Positions 26,635 to 35,933 are shown, numbered from the stretch's first letter. The stretch is 64,000 nt of DNA from Marinobacter caseinilyticus (GCF_011074955.1 NZ_WUQJ01000022.1:100595-164594); one strand, 5' to 3'. Made by a program: numbers and translations. The notes: generated by a model from the sequence alone, not told the origin.

Positions 26635-26650
26635 ATACAGAAAACTGTAT
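26635..26650. promoter_or_regulatory. LysR-type operator palindrome
   Basis: ATACAG and CTGTAT form perfect 6-bp arms around AAAA. The site lies 38 bp before the LysR start and 90 bp before the dehydrogenase start, a usual place for a LysR recognition site. A TATAAT that could be the -10 box of the dehydrogenase promoter is at 26713-26718; no good -35 box is seen, as expected for an activated promoter. Confidence 0.6.
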
Positions 26651-26739
26651 CAATGAATCCTAAAATGGTATTGGAGGCTGTCTCTATACCCGCCTAATGT
26701 GACGATAAAACATATAATAAGTCCGGGAGGTACGCCGCA

Positions 26740-28509
26740 ATGAGTGAAGAAAGTATATACCGCAATATCCCTGATGCCTGGGGGCAAAATAGCTACCACA
26801 ACGACCCGACTCTATCCCAACTCCTCGACATTTATTTGCCAACGACATTACGCCGCCACCTGGAAACGCACTTTGCCGAAATGGGTGCGCTGGCTGGTGG
26901 TGAGCTCGAAACCCTGGCACTTGCGGCTGACAAGAACCCACCTGAACTTGTCTTGCGAAGCAGGAATGGCGCCGAGCTTCAGGAGATTCACAAGCATCCC
27001 GCCTATCTACACCTGGAAGCTTATGCCTATGGCCAATTTGGTCTAGCGGCCATGTCGCATCGTGGCGGGGTGCTCGACTGGTCGGAGCCCATGCCCCCGG
27101 TGGTTAAGTACGCATTAACTTACCTGTTCGTTCAGGCGGAATTTGGTCTGTGCTGCCCACTTAGTATGACGGATGCACTGACTCGCACACTTCGCAAGTT
27201 TGGTGACGAGGCGCTGGTTAGTCGCTATCTTGAGGCTCTGACCTCTCAAAATATGGACCAGGCTTATCAGGGTGCCATGTTCATGACCGAGCAGGATGCC
27301 GGCTCTGATGTTGGCGCGATTACTACTGAAGCCAAATTAGTGGATGGCACGTGGCGCCTCTACGGAGACAAGTGGTTCTGCTCCAATCCTGATGCTTCTC
27401 TGGCGATGGTGCTGGCGCGCCCCGAACAAGGCGAGAGCGGTACACGTGGCCTTACGCTGTTTCTTCTGCCACGGTATTTAGAGAGCGGTGAACTCAACCA
27501 CTATCGCTTAGTGCGCCTGAAGAACAAGCTAGGCACGCGCTCGATGGCCAGTGGTGAGATTCTTCTCGAAGGTGCCGAAGCCTATGTAGTGGGAGAGCCC
27601 GGGCAGGGATTCAAACAGATGACGGACATGATCAACATGTCTCGACTCTCGAACGGCGTTCGTTCGGCGGGGTTAATGCGGCGGACTGTTAACGAAGCGC
27701 TTTTTATTTCTCGCCATCGTCATGCTTTCAGTAGCCAGCTCATCCAACTGCCGCTTATGCAGCGTCAGCTCAGCAAAATGATGGTCACCGCCGAGCAGGG
27801 TCGCACGATGGTCTTCCATACTGCTGATTGCCTGCGGCGTGCCGATTCCGGTGATGCCCAGTCAGCCAAGTTATTACGTATCCTCACACCCATGATCAAG
27901 TTCCGCACCACACGGGATGCACGCAAGGTGGCGGGGGATGGAATGGAAGTACGCGGTGGATGCGGCTACATCGAAGAGTGGTCGGACGCCCGAGTACTTC
28001 GCGATGCACATCTTGGCTCAATATGGGAAGGCACAAGCAATATTGTTGCTCTGGATGTGTTTCGGTCGATCCGTCGTGAGAAGACATTACCCGTGCTTGC
28101 TGACTATTTGCACCAGCGACTGCAAGAGTCAACGCTTGAGGTTCATGAGTGTCGACTGCTGCAGGCATTGCTCAACCAGGCGGTGGGGAGTGCAGAAGCG
28201 CTGGCTCAGGACTCTACCTGTGAGCATGACGCCAGGCGGATCGCCAGCGGCTTGTATCACATCACCTCAGCCATTCTGATGGCATGGGAAGCTTCTCAGT
28301 TACCGGAAGATAAGCGGCGACAGGCACTAGCCTGGCTGGTTGTGCGCCACAAGCTATTGCCCCCCGATCCTTTATCGGTCAGCAGAGAGTCGACGGAAGC
28401 GCTTGCGAAGCTGCTCGACGAAACCCCGATGACCGACGAACAGGTGGTGGCGCTGGTGAATACAGAAGAACTGGCTCGTTGTCATGGGCTGGAGGGTAGC
28501 CATGAATAA
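26740..28509 (+). CDS. AidB-like acyl-CoA dehydrogenase
   Basis: The 589-residue protein is longer than ordinary acyl-CoA dehydrogenases (about 380-400) and fits the AidB-like branch with its extra C-terminal domain. MFMTEQDAGSDVGAITTEA is the flavin/substrate block, DKWFCSNP follows, and HLGSIWEGTSNIVALDVFR carries the catalytic Glu of the EGT motif. It oxidises an acyl-CoA at the 2,3 bond; the substrate is not known. GGGAGG lies about 10 bases before the ATG. The stop overlaps the next gene by 8 bp, so the CoA transferase probably makes its substrate. The pair is divergent from a LysR regulator. Confidence 0.85.
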   Translation: MSEESIYRNIPDAWGQNSYHNDPTLSQLLDIYLPTTLRRHLETHFAEMGALAGGELETLALAADKNPPELVLRSRNGAELQEIHKHPAYLHLEAYAYGQFGLAAMSHRGGVLDWSEPMPPVVKYALTYLFVQAEFGLCCPLSMTDALTRTLRKFGDEALVSRYLEALTSQNMDQAYQGAMFMTEQDAGSDVGAITTEAKLVDGTWRLYGDKWFCSNPDASLAMVLARPEQGESGTRGLTLFLLPRYLESGELNHYRLVRLKNKLGTRSMASGEILLEGAEAYVVGEPGQGFKQMTDMINMSRLSNGVRSAGLMRRTVNEALFISRHRHAFSSQLIQLPLMQRQLSKMMVTAEQGRTMVFHTADCLRRADSGDAQSAKLLRILTPMIKFRTTRDARKVAGDGMEVRGGCGYIEEWSDARVLRDAHLGSIWEGTSNIVALDVFRSIRREKTLPVLADYLHQRLQESTLEVHECRLLQALLNQAVGSAEALAQDSTCEHDARRIASGLYHITSAILMAWEASQLPEDKRRQALAWLVVRHKLLPPDPLSVSRESTEALAKLLDETPMTDEQVVALVNTEELARCHGLEGSHE

Positions 28510-29698
28510 GCACAATGGAGCATTGAGCGGTGTCAGAATTATAGATCTTAGTCGTGTACTTGGAGGTCCGTACTGCACTCAGGTGCTGGGTGATTACGGT
28601 GCGGATGTGATTAAGATTGAACCTCCAGGTGGTGATGAAACCCGTGGCTGGGGGCCTCCCTTTGAAGGGGATGCAGCTTCTTATTTCCACGGCTTAAACC
28701 GTGGTAAGCGAGGTATGGCAGTGGATCTTTGCCATCCCGACGGTAAGGCACTGCTACTCCAGTTATTGGAAGGCGCGGATGTCCTGGTGGAAAACTTTAA
28801 GCCGGGTACGCTCGAAAAGTGGGGGCTAAGCTATGATGTTTTGAGCGAGCGTTTCCCCCGCCTGATTCAGTGTCGCATCAGTGGTTTTGGTACTGATGGA
28901 CCCATGGGTGGTTTGCCAGGCTATGACGCTATTATCCAGGCAATGGCGGGGCTGATGAGCGTCAACGGCGAAAAAGAGGGGGATCCGCTGCGGGTTGGGC
29001 TGCCCATAGTCGATATCGTGACCGGTCTCAATGCCGTCATCGGTATCACGTTAGCACTCCATGAGCGGACGCGCAGTGGACTGGGACAGTTTGTCGAGAC
29101 GGCATTATTTGATTCAGGGTTGTCCTTGATGCACCCCCATTTTCCTAACGTATTTTATGGCGGGTCGCAGCCACGTCGCACAGGAAATGAGCATCCAAAT
29201 ATCGCGCCTTACGAAGTCTACCGTACTGCGACACAACCGATTTTTCTAGCGGTTGGCAATAATGTGCAGTTTGCGCGTTTATGCGGGCTGCTTGAGTGTC
29301 ATTCCGTTACCCAGGACGAACGCTTTGCGAGCAATGGCGCACGCCTGGGTAACCGCGACGCGTTGCGTGATGTGCTGGAAAGTGCCATGGCCGATTGGGA
29401 CGGCGATAAGCTAGCCAACCAGTTGATGCGCATAGGCGTTCCCTGTGGCCCCGTGCTTGATACCTCACAAGCACTGGCGCATCCGCACACCCAGCATCGC
29501 AATATGATCGTCAACATTGGCAGTTACAAGGGAACTGGTTCGCCTATAAAGCTAGCCCGTACGCCCTCGCGCTATGAAACGCCGCCACCACGGTTTGCTG
29601 AACATACCGACGCTATCCTTCATGAGGCAGGGTTCACGCAGCGACAAATCAAGTACTTGAAGGCACAAGGGGTGCTACCCGAAGTGCCGGTGGCATAA
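28502..29698 (+). CDS. CaiB/BaiF family CoA transferase
   Basis: A 398-residue family III CoA transferase. GVRIIDLSRVLGGPYCTQVLGDYGAD is the nucleotide-binding start, and the catalytic Asp is the one in GLPGYDAIIQAMAGLM (about residue 145). The ATG at 28502 overlaps the dehydrogenase and has GGAGGGTAG upstream; the longer frame begins inside that gene. Related proteins use formyl-, succinyl- or acetyl-CoA as donors. Acting with the dehydrogenase, it would activate an unidentified acid. The codon use is AT-richer than in the other CaiB genes of the window. Confidence 0.88.
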   Translation: MNKHNGALSGVRIIDLSRVLGGPYCTQVLGDYGADVIKIEPPGGDETRGWGPPFEGDAASYFHGLNRGKRGMAVDLCHPDGKALLLQLLEGADVLVENFKPGTLEKWGLSYDVLSERFPRLIQCRISGFGTDGPMGGLPGYDAIIQAMAGLMSVNGEKEGDPLRVGLPIVDIVTGLNAVIGITLALHERTRSGLGQFVETALFDSGLSLMHPHFPNVFYGGSQPRRTGNEHPNIAPYEVYRTATQPIFLAVGNNVQFARLCGLLECHSVTQDERFASNGARLGNRDALRDVLESAMADWDGDKLANQLMRIGVPCGPVLDTSQALAHPHTQHRNMIVNIGSYKGTGSPIKLARTPSRYETPPPRFAEHTDAILHEAGFTQRQIKYLKAQGVLPEVPVA

Positions 29699-29723
29699 GC
29701 CCCTTTGCAACTGAAGGAATGCA

Positions 29724-29750
29724 GGCCTTCAGCGAGCACCTCTGAAGGCC
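29724..29750. terminator. Hairpin between convergent genes
   Basis: GGCCTTCAG (29724-29732) and CTGAAGGCC (29742-29750) make a perfect 9-bp stem with a 9-base loop. It lies between the CaiB stop (plus) and the DctM stop (minus). No T-run follows on either strand, so it may act as a weak two-way terminator or protect the transcript ends. Confidence 0.5.
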
Positions 29751-29766
29751 CCAGTATCTCAGGGCA

Positions 29767-31074
29767 CTAATACATCAGCGAAGGCAGGAACAGTGAAATC
29801 TGTGGGAAAAACATCAGCAACGCCAGCACAACCGCCTCTGCTGCCAGAAACCACAACGTGCCCCGAACAATGGTACTGAACGGAACAGCATCCCCCACGC
29901 CGGCGCTCACCACAAACAGGTTAAGACCGATTGGGGGTGTCAGAAGCCCTATCTCAATAAACTTGACTACCAGCACGCCGAACCAGATCACATCGATATC
30001 AAAAGCAATAACAAACGGCGCCAGCACCGGCAAGGTAACCAGCATCAACCCGATTGGGTCCAGGAACATACCGAGAATGATATAAAAAACTGTAACAATA
30101 ATTAGAAACATCCATAGCGCTACAGCATAATCTTCAACCCAGAAGCCGATGTTCATGGGAATCTGGCTCAATGTCAGCATTCGGCTGAACAGCACCGCGC
30201 CGATAGCAATCAGGAAGATCGACGCTGTGCTCTTTACCGTCTCTGAGACCGCCTGCCTAAGCCCCAGCCAGCTGAAGGTCTTCTGAACAACTGCGGCAAT
30301 AATGGCGATAAAGGCACCGAATGCACCCGCTTCGGTCGCCGTTACGGTTCCGGTGTACAGCCCGCCAACCACGCCTGCCACAATAACCGGCAGTGGCCAC
30401 GACTTCAGTAGCAGCATCCATTTCGCGGAACGGCTAATGGTGTCACCGGTAACCGGCGCCAAACCCGGATTCATCTTTACCCGCACAATGATCAGTACCG
30501 AATAGGCCACCATGGTTAACAGCCCCGGAAGAATACCGGCCATCAACAGCTTGCCGACCGACGCTTCCATGAAAACCGCATACAACACAAAAGGGATGCT
30601 GGGGGGAATAAACGCTCCGAGTGTCCCCGAAGCCGCTACGACACCAGTGGCAAGTCCCGGGTCATACTTTGCCCTGAGCATTTCTGGCACCGCCAGCCGC
30701 GACATGGCTCCAGCCATCGCCACGCTGGAGCCACTGGCCGCGGCAAAGCCCGCACTCGACACATTGGTGGCAATAGCTAATCCTCCCGGCAAAAAGCTTA
30801 ACCAGGCCTTGCCCGCATCGAACAGCGTTCGGGTAAGCCCTGTGTGGAAAGCAATGGCGCCCATCAGGATAAACATGGGGATGGCGGTCAGCGACCAGTG
30901 GGCGATGAACTGGAAGGTCGTAGAGCCCATCAGGGAAAACGCTGCATCCATTCCACGCAGCGCGAAAATGCCGGTAAAAGCCGTCATGCCCAGGGAAACA
31001 CCGATCGGAATCCGCAGGGAAAGCAGCACCAGCAGCAGGAGAATACACGTCAGACCAATCTGAATATTACTCAT
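29767..31074 (-). CDS. TRAP transporter large permease (DctM)
   Basis: The 435-residue protein has about 12 hydrophobic helices and the DctM landmarks LRIPIGVSLGMTAFTG, AASGSSVAMAGAMSRLAVPEML and LLTPPIGLNLFVVSAGVG. It is the Na+-coupled transport subunit. Its ATG overlaps the DctQ stop (ATGA). The matching binding protein is 3 kb upstream at 33868, with a CaiB transferase and an oxidoreductase in between. The substrate is unknown but should be an organic acid. Confidence 0.93.
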   Translation of the reverse strand: MSNIQIGLTCILLLLVLLSLRIPIGVSLGMTAFTGIFALRGMDAAFSLMGSTTFQFIAHWSLTAIPMFILMGAIAFHTGLTRTLFDAGKAWLSFLPGGLAIATNVSSAGFAAASGSSVAMAGAMSRLAVPEMLRAKYDPGLATGVVAASGTLGAFIPPSIPFVLYAVFMEASVGKLLMAGILPGLLTMVAYSVLIIVRVKMNPGLAPVTGDTISRSAKWMLLLKSWPLPVIVAGVVGGLYTGTVTATEAGAFGAFIAIIAAVVQKTFSWLGLRQAVSETVKSTASIFLIAIGAVLFSRMLTLSQIPMNIGFWVEDYAVALWMFLIIVTVFYIILGMFLDPIGLMLVTLPVLAPFVIAFDIDVIWFGVLVVKFIEIGLLTPPIGLNLFVVSAGVGDAVPFSTIVRGTLWFLAAEAVVLALLMFFPQISLFLPSLMY

Positions 31075-31577
31075 TGCCCCGGCTCCCGGGACTTATCAGG
31101 ACACCTATTACAGACAAAGCGGAAGAGATAGAGCACCGACAGCACGGACAGGACCATACCCGCAACGGCAATCCAACGTGAGGGCCACACTGGCAGCTCC
31201 AGAAAAATTGCGTCAACGGTTTCACTGCGGGCCCAGCTCTTCACCGCCTGCAGGTAGAGACCGTAGGAGAAAATGGCAAAATAGACTGCCATCACCACCA
31301 GGCCGATCACCTCGACGACCAGGCGTACCCTGCCTTTGAGAAACTGCGCCAGCACGTCTACCCGAATATGACCGTCTTCAGTGGTGCAGGCGAAGATGCC
31401 CATAAACACTGCAGACACCATGTAGTAATAGGTCACTACCTCCATGGTGCCGGGAATGTGCATATCAAACCCGACCCGCACCAATACCTCTGCGGTTACG
31501 TGCAACATCATAAGGACGACTATTCCCCCGACCACCAGTGCCATCCAGTCGCTGAATTTCTTTAGATAACTACCCAC
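31071..31577 (-). CDS. TRAP transporter small permease (DctQ)
   Basis: The 168 residues hold four hydrophobic helices in the DctQ pattern, with FACTTEDGHIRVDVLAQFL between the second and third. It joins DctM in the membrane. The start is GTG at 31577 (AGGGG upstream), which overlaps the end of the oxidoreductase gene by eight bases, so the oxidoreductase, DctQ and DctM form one translational unit. Confidence 0.9.
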   Translation of the reverse strand: MGSYLKKFSDWMALVVGGIVVLMMLHVTAEVLVRVGFDMHIPGTMEVVTYYYMVSAVFMGIFACTTEDGHIRVDVLAQFLKGRVRLVVEVIGLVVMAVYFAIFSYGLYLQAVKSWARSETVDAIFLELPVWPSRWIAVAGMVLSVLSVLYLFRFVCNRCPDKSREPGQ

Positions 31578-32586
31578 GAAACACCCCTAATCTTGTTGTT
31601 ATAATGACTTTTCCGATTGAGCGACGCTCGATAATGCAGTCCATGGCCGCTTCAAGATCGGCCAGGGCGAATACTTCCGGCTGCTTGATGGCAAGATTCT
31701 GGCTATCCGCTTCACTGAACAGCCAACCCATCATGACCTTGGTACGAGCAGCAAATTCATGGCGGCGATCCTGCTTGCCCCAGCCCACATATTCCGAGAA
31801 ATTCACCCCGAACAGGCTGATGTTTTTCACCAGTAGCAGGTTGACCGGAATAAAGGGAATATCACCGCTAGCGAACCCCAGGGAGAGCACGCAGCCTTCG
31901 ATAGCCGTGCAGCGGATCAGGCGTTCGAACAGATCGCCGCCAACCGGATCAAAAACCAGGTCCGCTCCCCGGCCATCGGTAAGCGACTTCACGCTGTTGA
32001 TTAAATCATCGCTTGAATAATCGATAACGTGGGAGGCGCCTGCGGCCAGGGCAGCATCCTGTTTAAATTTAGAGCTCGCGGCCGCGATGACCGTCGCCCC
32101 TTTCAGCTTGGCTACCTGCACTGCCGCCAGACCCAGTGCACCTCCGGCGCCGGTGACCAGCACTGTCTTGCCCGGACCCACGCCGCCACGCTCCAGGGCT
32201 GTCAGGGCGGTACCGAAAGACAGCGGCACCGATACGGCTTTCACCAAAGGAAAGCCCGGGGGAACTGGATAAACCGTTGCCGGGTCGACCACCACTTCCT
32301 CGCCGTAAGCACCCGAGTCGACGATGGCGGCGACCGGATCACCCGGCTGAAACTCCGAAACTCCCTCACCGCATTCCAGCACGTAGCCGGACACCTCGGT
32401 GCCAGGGATAAAGGGTAGCGCCATCTTGCGCTGATACTTGCCGGCAACCATTAACGAAATGGCATAGCTGACGCTGGCGAAGTGAACGCCAATCCGCACG
32501 CACCCCGGTTTCATTTCAGGGGCGGTAACCTCCGCAACCCTGAGATCCTTGTAGGACGAAAACTGGTCACAAATAACCGCACGCAT
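31570..32586 (-). CDS. Zinc-less medium-chain quinone oxidoreductase family protein
   Basis: The 338-residue protein is of the medium-chain dehydrogenase/reductase family, quinone oxidoreductase branch. It begins MRAVICDQFSSYKDLRV, has PFIPGTEVSGYV, the NADPH-binding loop VLVTGAGGALGLAAVQVAKLKGA and FDPVGGDLFERLIR. No structural-zinc cysteine cluster is seen. Enzymes of this group reduce quinones or enoyl-CoA/enone double bonds. Lying between a CaiB transferase and a TRAP permease gene, it may act on the imported, CoA-bound acid, perhaps as an acrylyl-CoA-reductase-like enzyme. That is inference. Confidence 0.83.
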   Translation of the reverse strand: MRAVICDQFSSYKDLRVAEVTAPEMKPGCVRIGVHFASVSYAISLMVAGKYQRKMALPFIPGTEVSGYVLECGEGVSEFQPGDPVAAIVDSGAYGEEVVVDPATVYPVPPGFPLVKAVSVPLSFGTALTALERGGVGPGKTVLVTGAGGALGLAAVQVAKLKGATVIAAASSKFKQDAALAAGASHVIDYSSDDLINSVKSLTDGRGADLVFDPVGGDLFERLIRCTAIEGCVLSLGFASGDIPFIPVNLLLVKNISLFGVNFSEYVGWGKQDRRHEFAARTKVMMGWLFSEADSQNLAIKQPEVFALADLEAAMDCIIERRSIGKVIITTRLGVFRG

Positions 32587-32607
32587 AATAGATACCCTTC
32601 TGTTCGC

Positions 32608-33807
32608 CTAGCCGGACTGCCGGGCCTGGATACAGACTTCCGCCGCCAGAAAGGAATCGATTTCGCTCTGGCTGTAGCCCGACTCCCGCAGTAATTCACA
32701 GGTATGTTGTCCCAGATCGGGCGCCGGGCTGAGCTCCCCCGCCTGAAGGCCTGCTCCGGGAAATCGGGGCATGGGAATATCGCCAAACGCTCCGTGCGCC
32801 ACCATCGGCATCAAATCAAGAAAACGGACTTGTGGATCTTGCTGTAGTTCCTGGTAACTGTTCAAAGGCCCACACAGCACACCGGCTTCGTTCAGGCGTT
32901 CAACCCACTCGGACCGGGTTCGCCGGACGAACACGCCCGCCAGCAAACGGTGAACCTCCTCGGCATTGGTCTGACGCGATTCGTTATCGGCAAAGCGAGG
33001 GTCTTCAGCCCATTCCGGATGATCAATTGCCTGAGCAAGCGCCACGAACATTTCGTTACGCAGGCAGACCACGGAGATCATGCCGTCGCTGGTGGCAAAA
33101 TTTCCCGAGGGCACAGTGACGTGTTTGTTCTTGGCGCCACCCTGCAAATGCGACTCGATCAATGGCATGGCCTGAAAGGCAGAGGCAGAACCTAGCAGAG
33201 AAAGGTCAAGATGACGCCCCTGCCCTGTTGCTCGCTGCTCATGAATTGCCGCAGACAAGGCAAAGCCGGCGTAAAGCCCCGCGATCATGTCCACCGCCAG
33301 CATGCCCACCCGTTTCGGGGTACCCTCTTCAGTTTCATTCATCACTGACATCCCGGTGGAGCCTTGCAAGATACTGTCGGAACCTGGCCGCGTGGAATGG
33401 GGGCCGGTACTGCCAAACCCGGAGATCGACGCGAGAATGATGCCGGGGCGCAGCTGCTCAAGCACCGGATAGCCCACGCCAATCTTGGCCAGCACGCCGG
33501 GACGAAAACTCTCAAGCACAACGTCTGACTCCCGTACGAGCTGCTTGAGGATGTCTGTTCCTGCTGGTTTTCTGGCATCCACACAGATGGCACGTTTGCC
33601 CCAGTTCGCCGATACGCTGAGGGAACTGTGGCCATCGCGGGCAACACCCATTACCCGCCCCCAATCGCCCTGTGGTGGCTCGACCTTCAGTACAGTTGCC
33701 CCCATCATCACCAGCATTTGCGCGGCGTAGGGACCTGCCAGGCCCTGGCTCATGTCCAGTACACGAACCCCGCGAAAGGGTTTGAATTGCGTTAAACTCT
33801 CGCTCAT
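32608..33807 (-). CDS. CaiB/BaiF family CoA transferase
   Basis: A complete family III CoA transferase of 399 residues. GVRVLDMSQGLAGPYAAQMLVMMGA opens it; the catalytic Asp is in TRPGSDSILQGSTGMSV (about residue 160). FATSDGMISVVCLRNEMF is in the middle. The ATG at 33807 is preferred; another in frame four codons earlier (33819) is possible, and neither has a strong ribosome site. It sits between the TRAP binding protein and the oxidoreductase, which suggests that the imported acid is activated by CoA transfer. The acid and the donor are unknown. Confidence 0.87.
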   Translation of the reverse strand: MSESLTQFKPFRGVRVLDMSQGLAGPYAAQMLVMMGATVLKVEPPQGDWGRVMGVARDGHSSLSVSANWGKRAICVDARKPAGTDILKQLVRESDVVLESFRPGVLAKIGVGYPVLEQLRPGIILASISGFGSTGPHSTRPGSDSILQGSTGMSVMNETEEGTPKRVGMLAVDMIAGLYAGFALSAAIHEQRATGQGRHLDLSLLGSASAFQAMPLIESHLQGGAKNKHVTVPSGNFATSDGMISVVCLRNEMFVALAQAIDHPEWAEDPRFADNESRQTNAEEVHRLLAGVFVRRTRSEWVERLNEAGVLCGPLNSYQELQQDPQVRFLDLMPMVAHGAFGDIPMPRFPGAGLQAGELSPAPDLGQHTCELLRESGYSQSEIDSFLAAEVCIQARQSG

Positions 33808-33867
33808 CGGTACAACCATCCAGAAAAAGTAGAAATGCCGGTCACAGGGACCGACATCCTTTCAACA

Positions 33868-34989
33868 TTAAAATGCCTTGTCGTATATTTCCGTTTTCAG
33901 AAGTTCTGCGTATTGCGCTTCTGACAGCGACTTACCAGCAAGTAACTTTTCCCATTTTTCCAGGTTCTTGGTGAAACCCGCCACAATCTGTCCGGCGTTC
34001 TCAACTCCGCGACCGGTGGCTGTTTCGGCCGCCCGCGCAAGCTGGGACTGCATGAACTCTTCCCGCTGCTGCGTCATGGCATCGGATACTTCAACGAAGT
34101 TAACGCCCTCATCCCTGGCCAGCTTTTTGACTTCGTTTTCCTCGCCCTGGTACGCGTAAATGATGCGGGCCAGGCCGATTGGCGCAGCTTCAATCAGGGC
34201 TTGCTGCTCCCTGTCACTCATCTCCTGCCAGACCGACTCACGGATGTTCAACACCGAGCCACCGAGGAAAGACCCCATGGGCAATTCGACAACACTGTTG
34301 GCCACCTCGATCAGGGATAGGGACTTGAGCCAACTGGTAGCGCCAATGACACAATCCAGCTGGCTGCGCTCCATAGCTTCATAGGATTCACTGTTGGGAA
34401 TATTCACCGGCACGCCACCGATACCGGATACCCATTTGCCAATTTCTTCACCGGCTACCCGCATTCTCATACCTTCTGGTTCAAACCCGGAGGCAAATTC
34501 GTCCTTGCACATGGCCTGGTAAGGTGGTGTCGCATAGCTGGCCAGAAACCTCACATTGTGGCTTTCGTACTCCCCCAAGCACTGCGGGCAATCATTGAGG
34601 ATGGTATCCACCGTAGCGGCTGTGGCCACCAGGGAGTCCTGATTCCAGAATGACAGGTCACTGATGGTGGTATTCGCAGGCACCGAGGTCGGAAAATAAA
34701 CCGTGACCAGAAAGCCGCCGTCGATCATGCCGTCAGTGACTGCAGACAGCATGCCTTTGGCGGCCGCAGCCGCACCAGACGGGAAGAATTTGAAGTCGAT
34801 GCTACCGTTAGAGCGCTCCCGAGCCTTATCGATAAACGTGGTGATGCCTTCACTGGTTGGGTGTTGGGGCGGCAGATAACTCGCAAACGTGAGGTCACGG
34901 GCAACGGCAACGGATGAAACGGCCAGCCCGGTAAGTAGTGCACAACCAAAGGCTGCAGGGATCAGTCGAGATCTATTGTTGTTAGGCAT
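33868..34989 (-). CDS. TRAP transporter substrate-binding protein (DctP)
   Basis: The 373-residue protein has a signal peptide (to about AVA-RDLTFASYL) and the DctP order: YLPPQHPTSEGITTFIDKA, DGMIDGGFLVTVYFP and MRMRVAGEEIGKW, the last holding the conserved Arg that binds the carboxylate. It is the first gene of the operon and faces an IclR regulator. It feeds the DctQM pair at 29767-31577. The ligand is likely an organic acid but is not named by the sequence. Confidence 0.92.
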   Translation of the reverse strand: MPNNNRSRLIPAAFGCALLTGLAVSSVAVARDLTFASYLPPQHPTSEGITTFIDKARERSNGSIDFKFFPSGAAAAAKGMLSAVTDGMIDGGFLVTVYFPTSVPANTTISDLSFWNQDSLVATAATVDTILNDCPQCLGEYESHNVRFLASYATPPYQAMCKDEFASGFEPEGMRMRVAGEEIGKWVSGIGGVPVNIPNSESYEAMERSQLDCVIGATSWLKSLSLIEVANSVVELPMGSFLGGSVLNIRESVWQEMSDREQQALIEAAPIGLARIIYAYQGEENEVKKLARDEGVNFVEVSDAMTQQREEFMQSQLARAAETATGRGVENAGQIVAGFTKNLEKWEKLLAGKSLSEAQYAELLKTEIYDKAF

Positions 34990-35036
34990 ATATATGTCTC
35001 CGAATCGCTGGGTTGCTCACAGACCTACGATGTTAT

Positions 35037-35075
35037 ATTGTTCGCTGTGCGCACGTATTGTTCTTTCTGAGAACA
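35037..35075. promoter_or_regulatory. Likely IclR operator between DctP and IclR genes
   Basis: TGTTCT (35059-35064) and AGAACA (35070-35075) are perfect arms around five bases. ATTGTTC, which starts this palindrome at 35057, also occurs at 35037, exactly 20 bp away, about two DNA turns. The two sites lie about 50-85 bp before the DctP start and 60-100 bp before the IclR start. The regulator that binds them is inferred from position. Confidence 0.55.
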
Positions 35076-35135
35076 CAATCAAGATAAGAGCAATTTTTGA
35101 TCATTGTCAAAGCATCTTTGTCAGGTATAGAAAAA

Positions 35136-35933
35136 ATGACTAACAGCGGTAGGCACGACGAGAACGCCATGGTGACGTCGTTTGCGCGGGGTCTGGACGT
35201 GATCCGGGCTTTCGGTGAAGGAGCCTCAAGACTGACGCTTTCGGATGTTGCCAGGCGCTCAGACATTTCCCGCGCAAGTGCCCGCAGGCTGCTCCACACC
35301 CTAACGGCGCTGGGGTATGCCAACACCGATGGCAAGCATTTCTGGCTCACACCCAAAATCCTGGACCTCGGCTTTTCCTACCTGTCGTCCATGGAAATCT
35401 GGTCGTTCGCTCAGGGTCACATGGAAGAGCTGGTGCAGAAGGTTCAGGAATCCTGTTCTATCGCCGTACTGCAGGGCTATGACATTTATTATGTCATGCG
35501 GGTGCCGACCCGGCGGCTGCTCAAAAGCACGTTAAACGTGGGCAGTACTCTGCCTGCTCATGTTGTCTCACTGGGTCGCATTCAACTGGCGGACCTGCCA
35601 CCGGAAGATCTCGATCATTACCTGAACACCCAGGAAATTCTCCGCTACACACGGTTTACCATTACCGACAAGGAACAGCTCAGACGGGTGATACTGGCGG
35701 ATGGCGCCAAAGGCTGGTCAATCGTAGATCGTGAACTTGAGGAAGGTATGTGCGGCATTTCTGTGCCCATCCGCAATCGCCATCACAAAGTCATTGCGGC
35801 GATCAACCTGACTATGCCTCCGAGCAAGGCCGCAGAACCGGGAGTGCTGGACTACCTGCTGGAGGCGTTGCAAAAGACTGCCAACAGGATCAACACAGAA
35901 CTCAAAACCAAAGAGCTACTGGGCAAAAGCTGA
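35136..35933 (+). CDS. IclR-family regulator
   Basis: The 265-residue protein has the IclR winged helix at the N terminus (VTSFARGLDVIRAF, then LTLSDVARRSDISRASARRLLHTL) and an effector domain with IVDRELEEGMCGISVPIRN near 205. It resembles the PcaR/PobR-type branch that responds to aromatic or other carboxylic acids. The ATG at 35136 has AGG about 12 bases upstream and fits the family's usual N terminus; the frame extends 13 codons further without a ribosome site. It is divergent from the TRAP operon 29767-34989, its probable target. Confidence 0.87.
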   Translation: MTNSGRHDENAMVTSFARGLDVIRAFGEGASRLTLSDVARRSDISRASARRLLHTLTALGYANTDGKHFWLTPKILDLGFSYLSSMEIWSFAQGHMEELVQKVQESCSIAVLQGYDIYYVMRVPTRRLLKSTLNVGSTLPAHVVSLGRIQLADLPPEDLDHYLNTQEILRYTRFTITDKEQLRRVILADGAKGWSIVDRELEEGMCGISVPIRNRHHKVIAAINLTMPPSKAAEPGVLDYLLEALQKTANRINTELKTKELLGKS

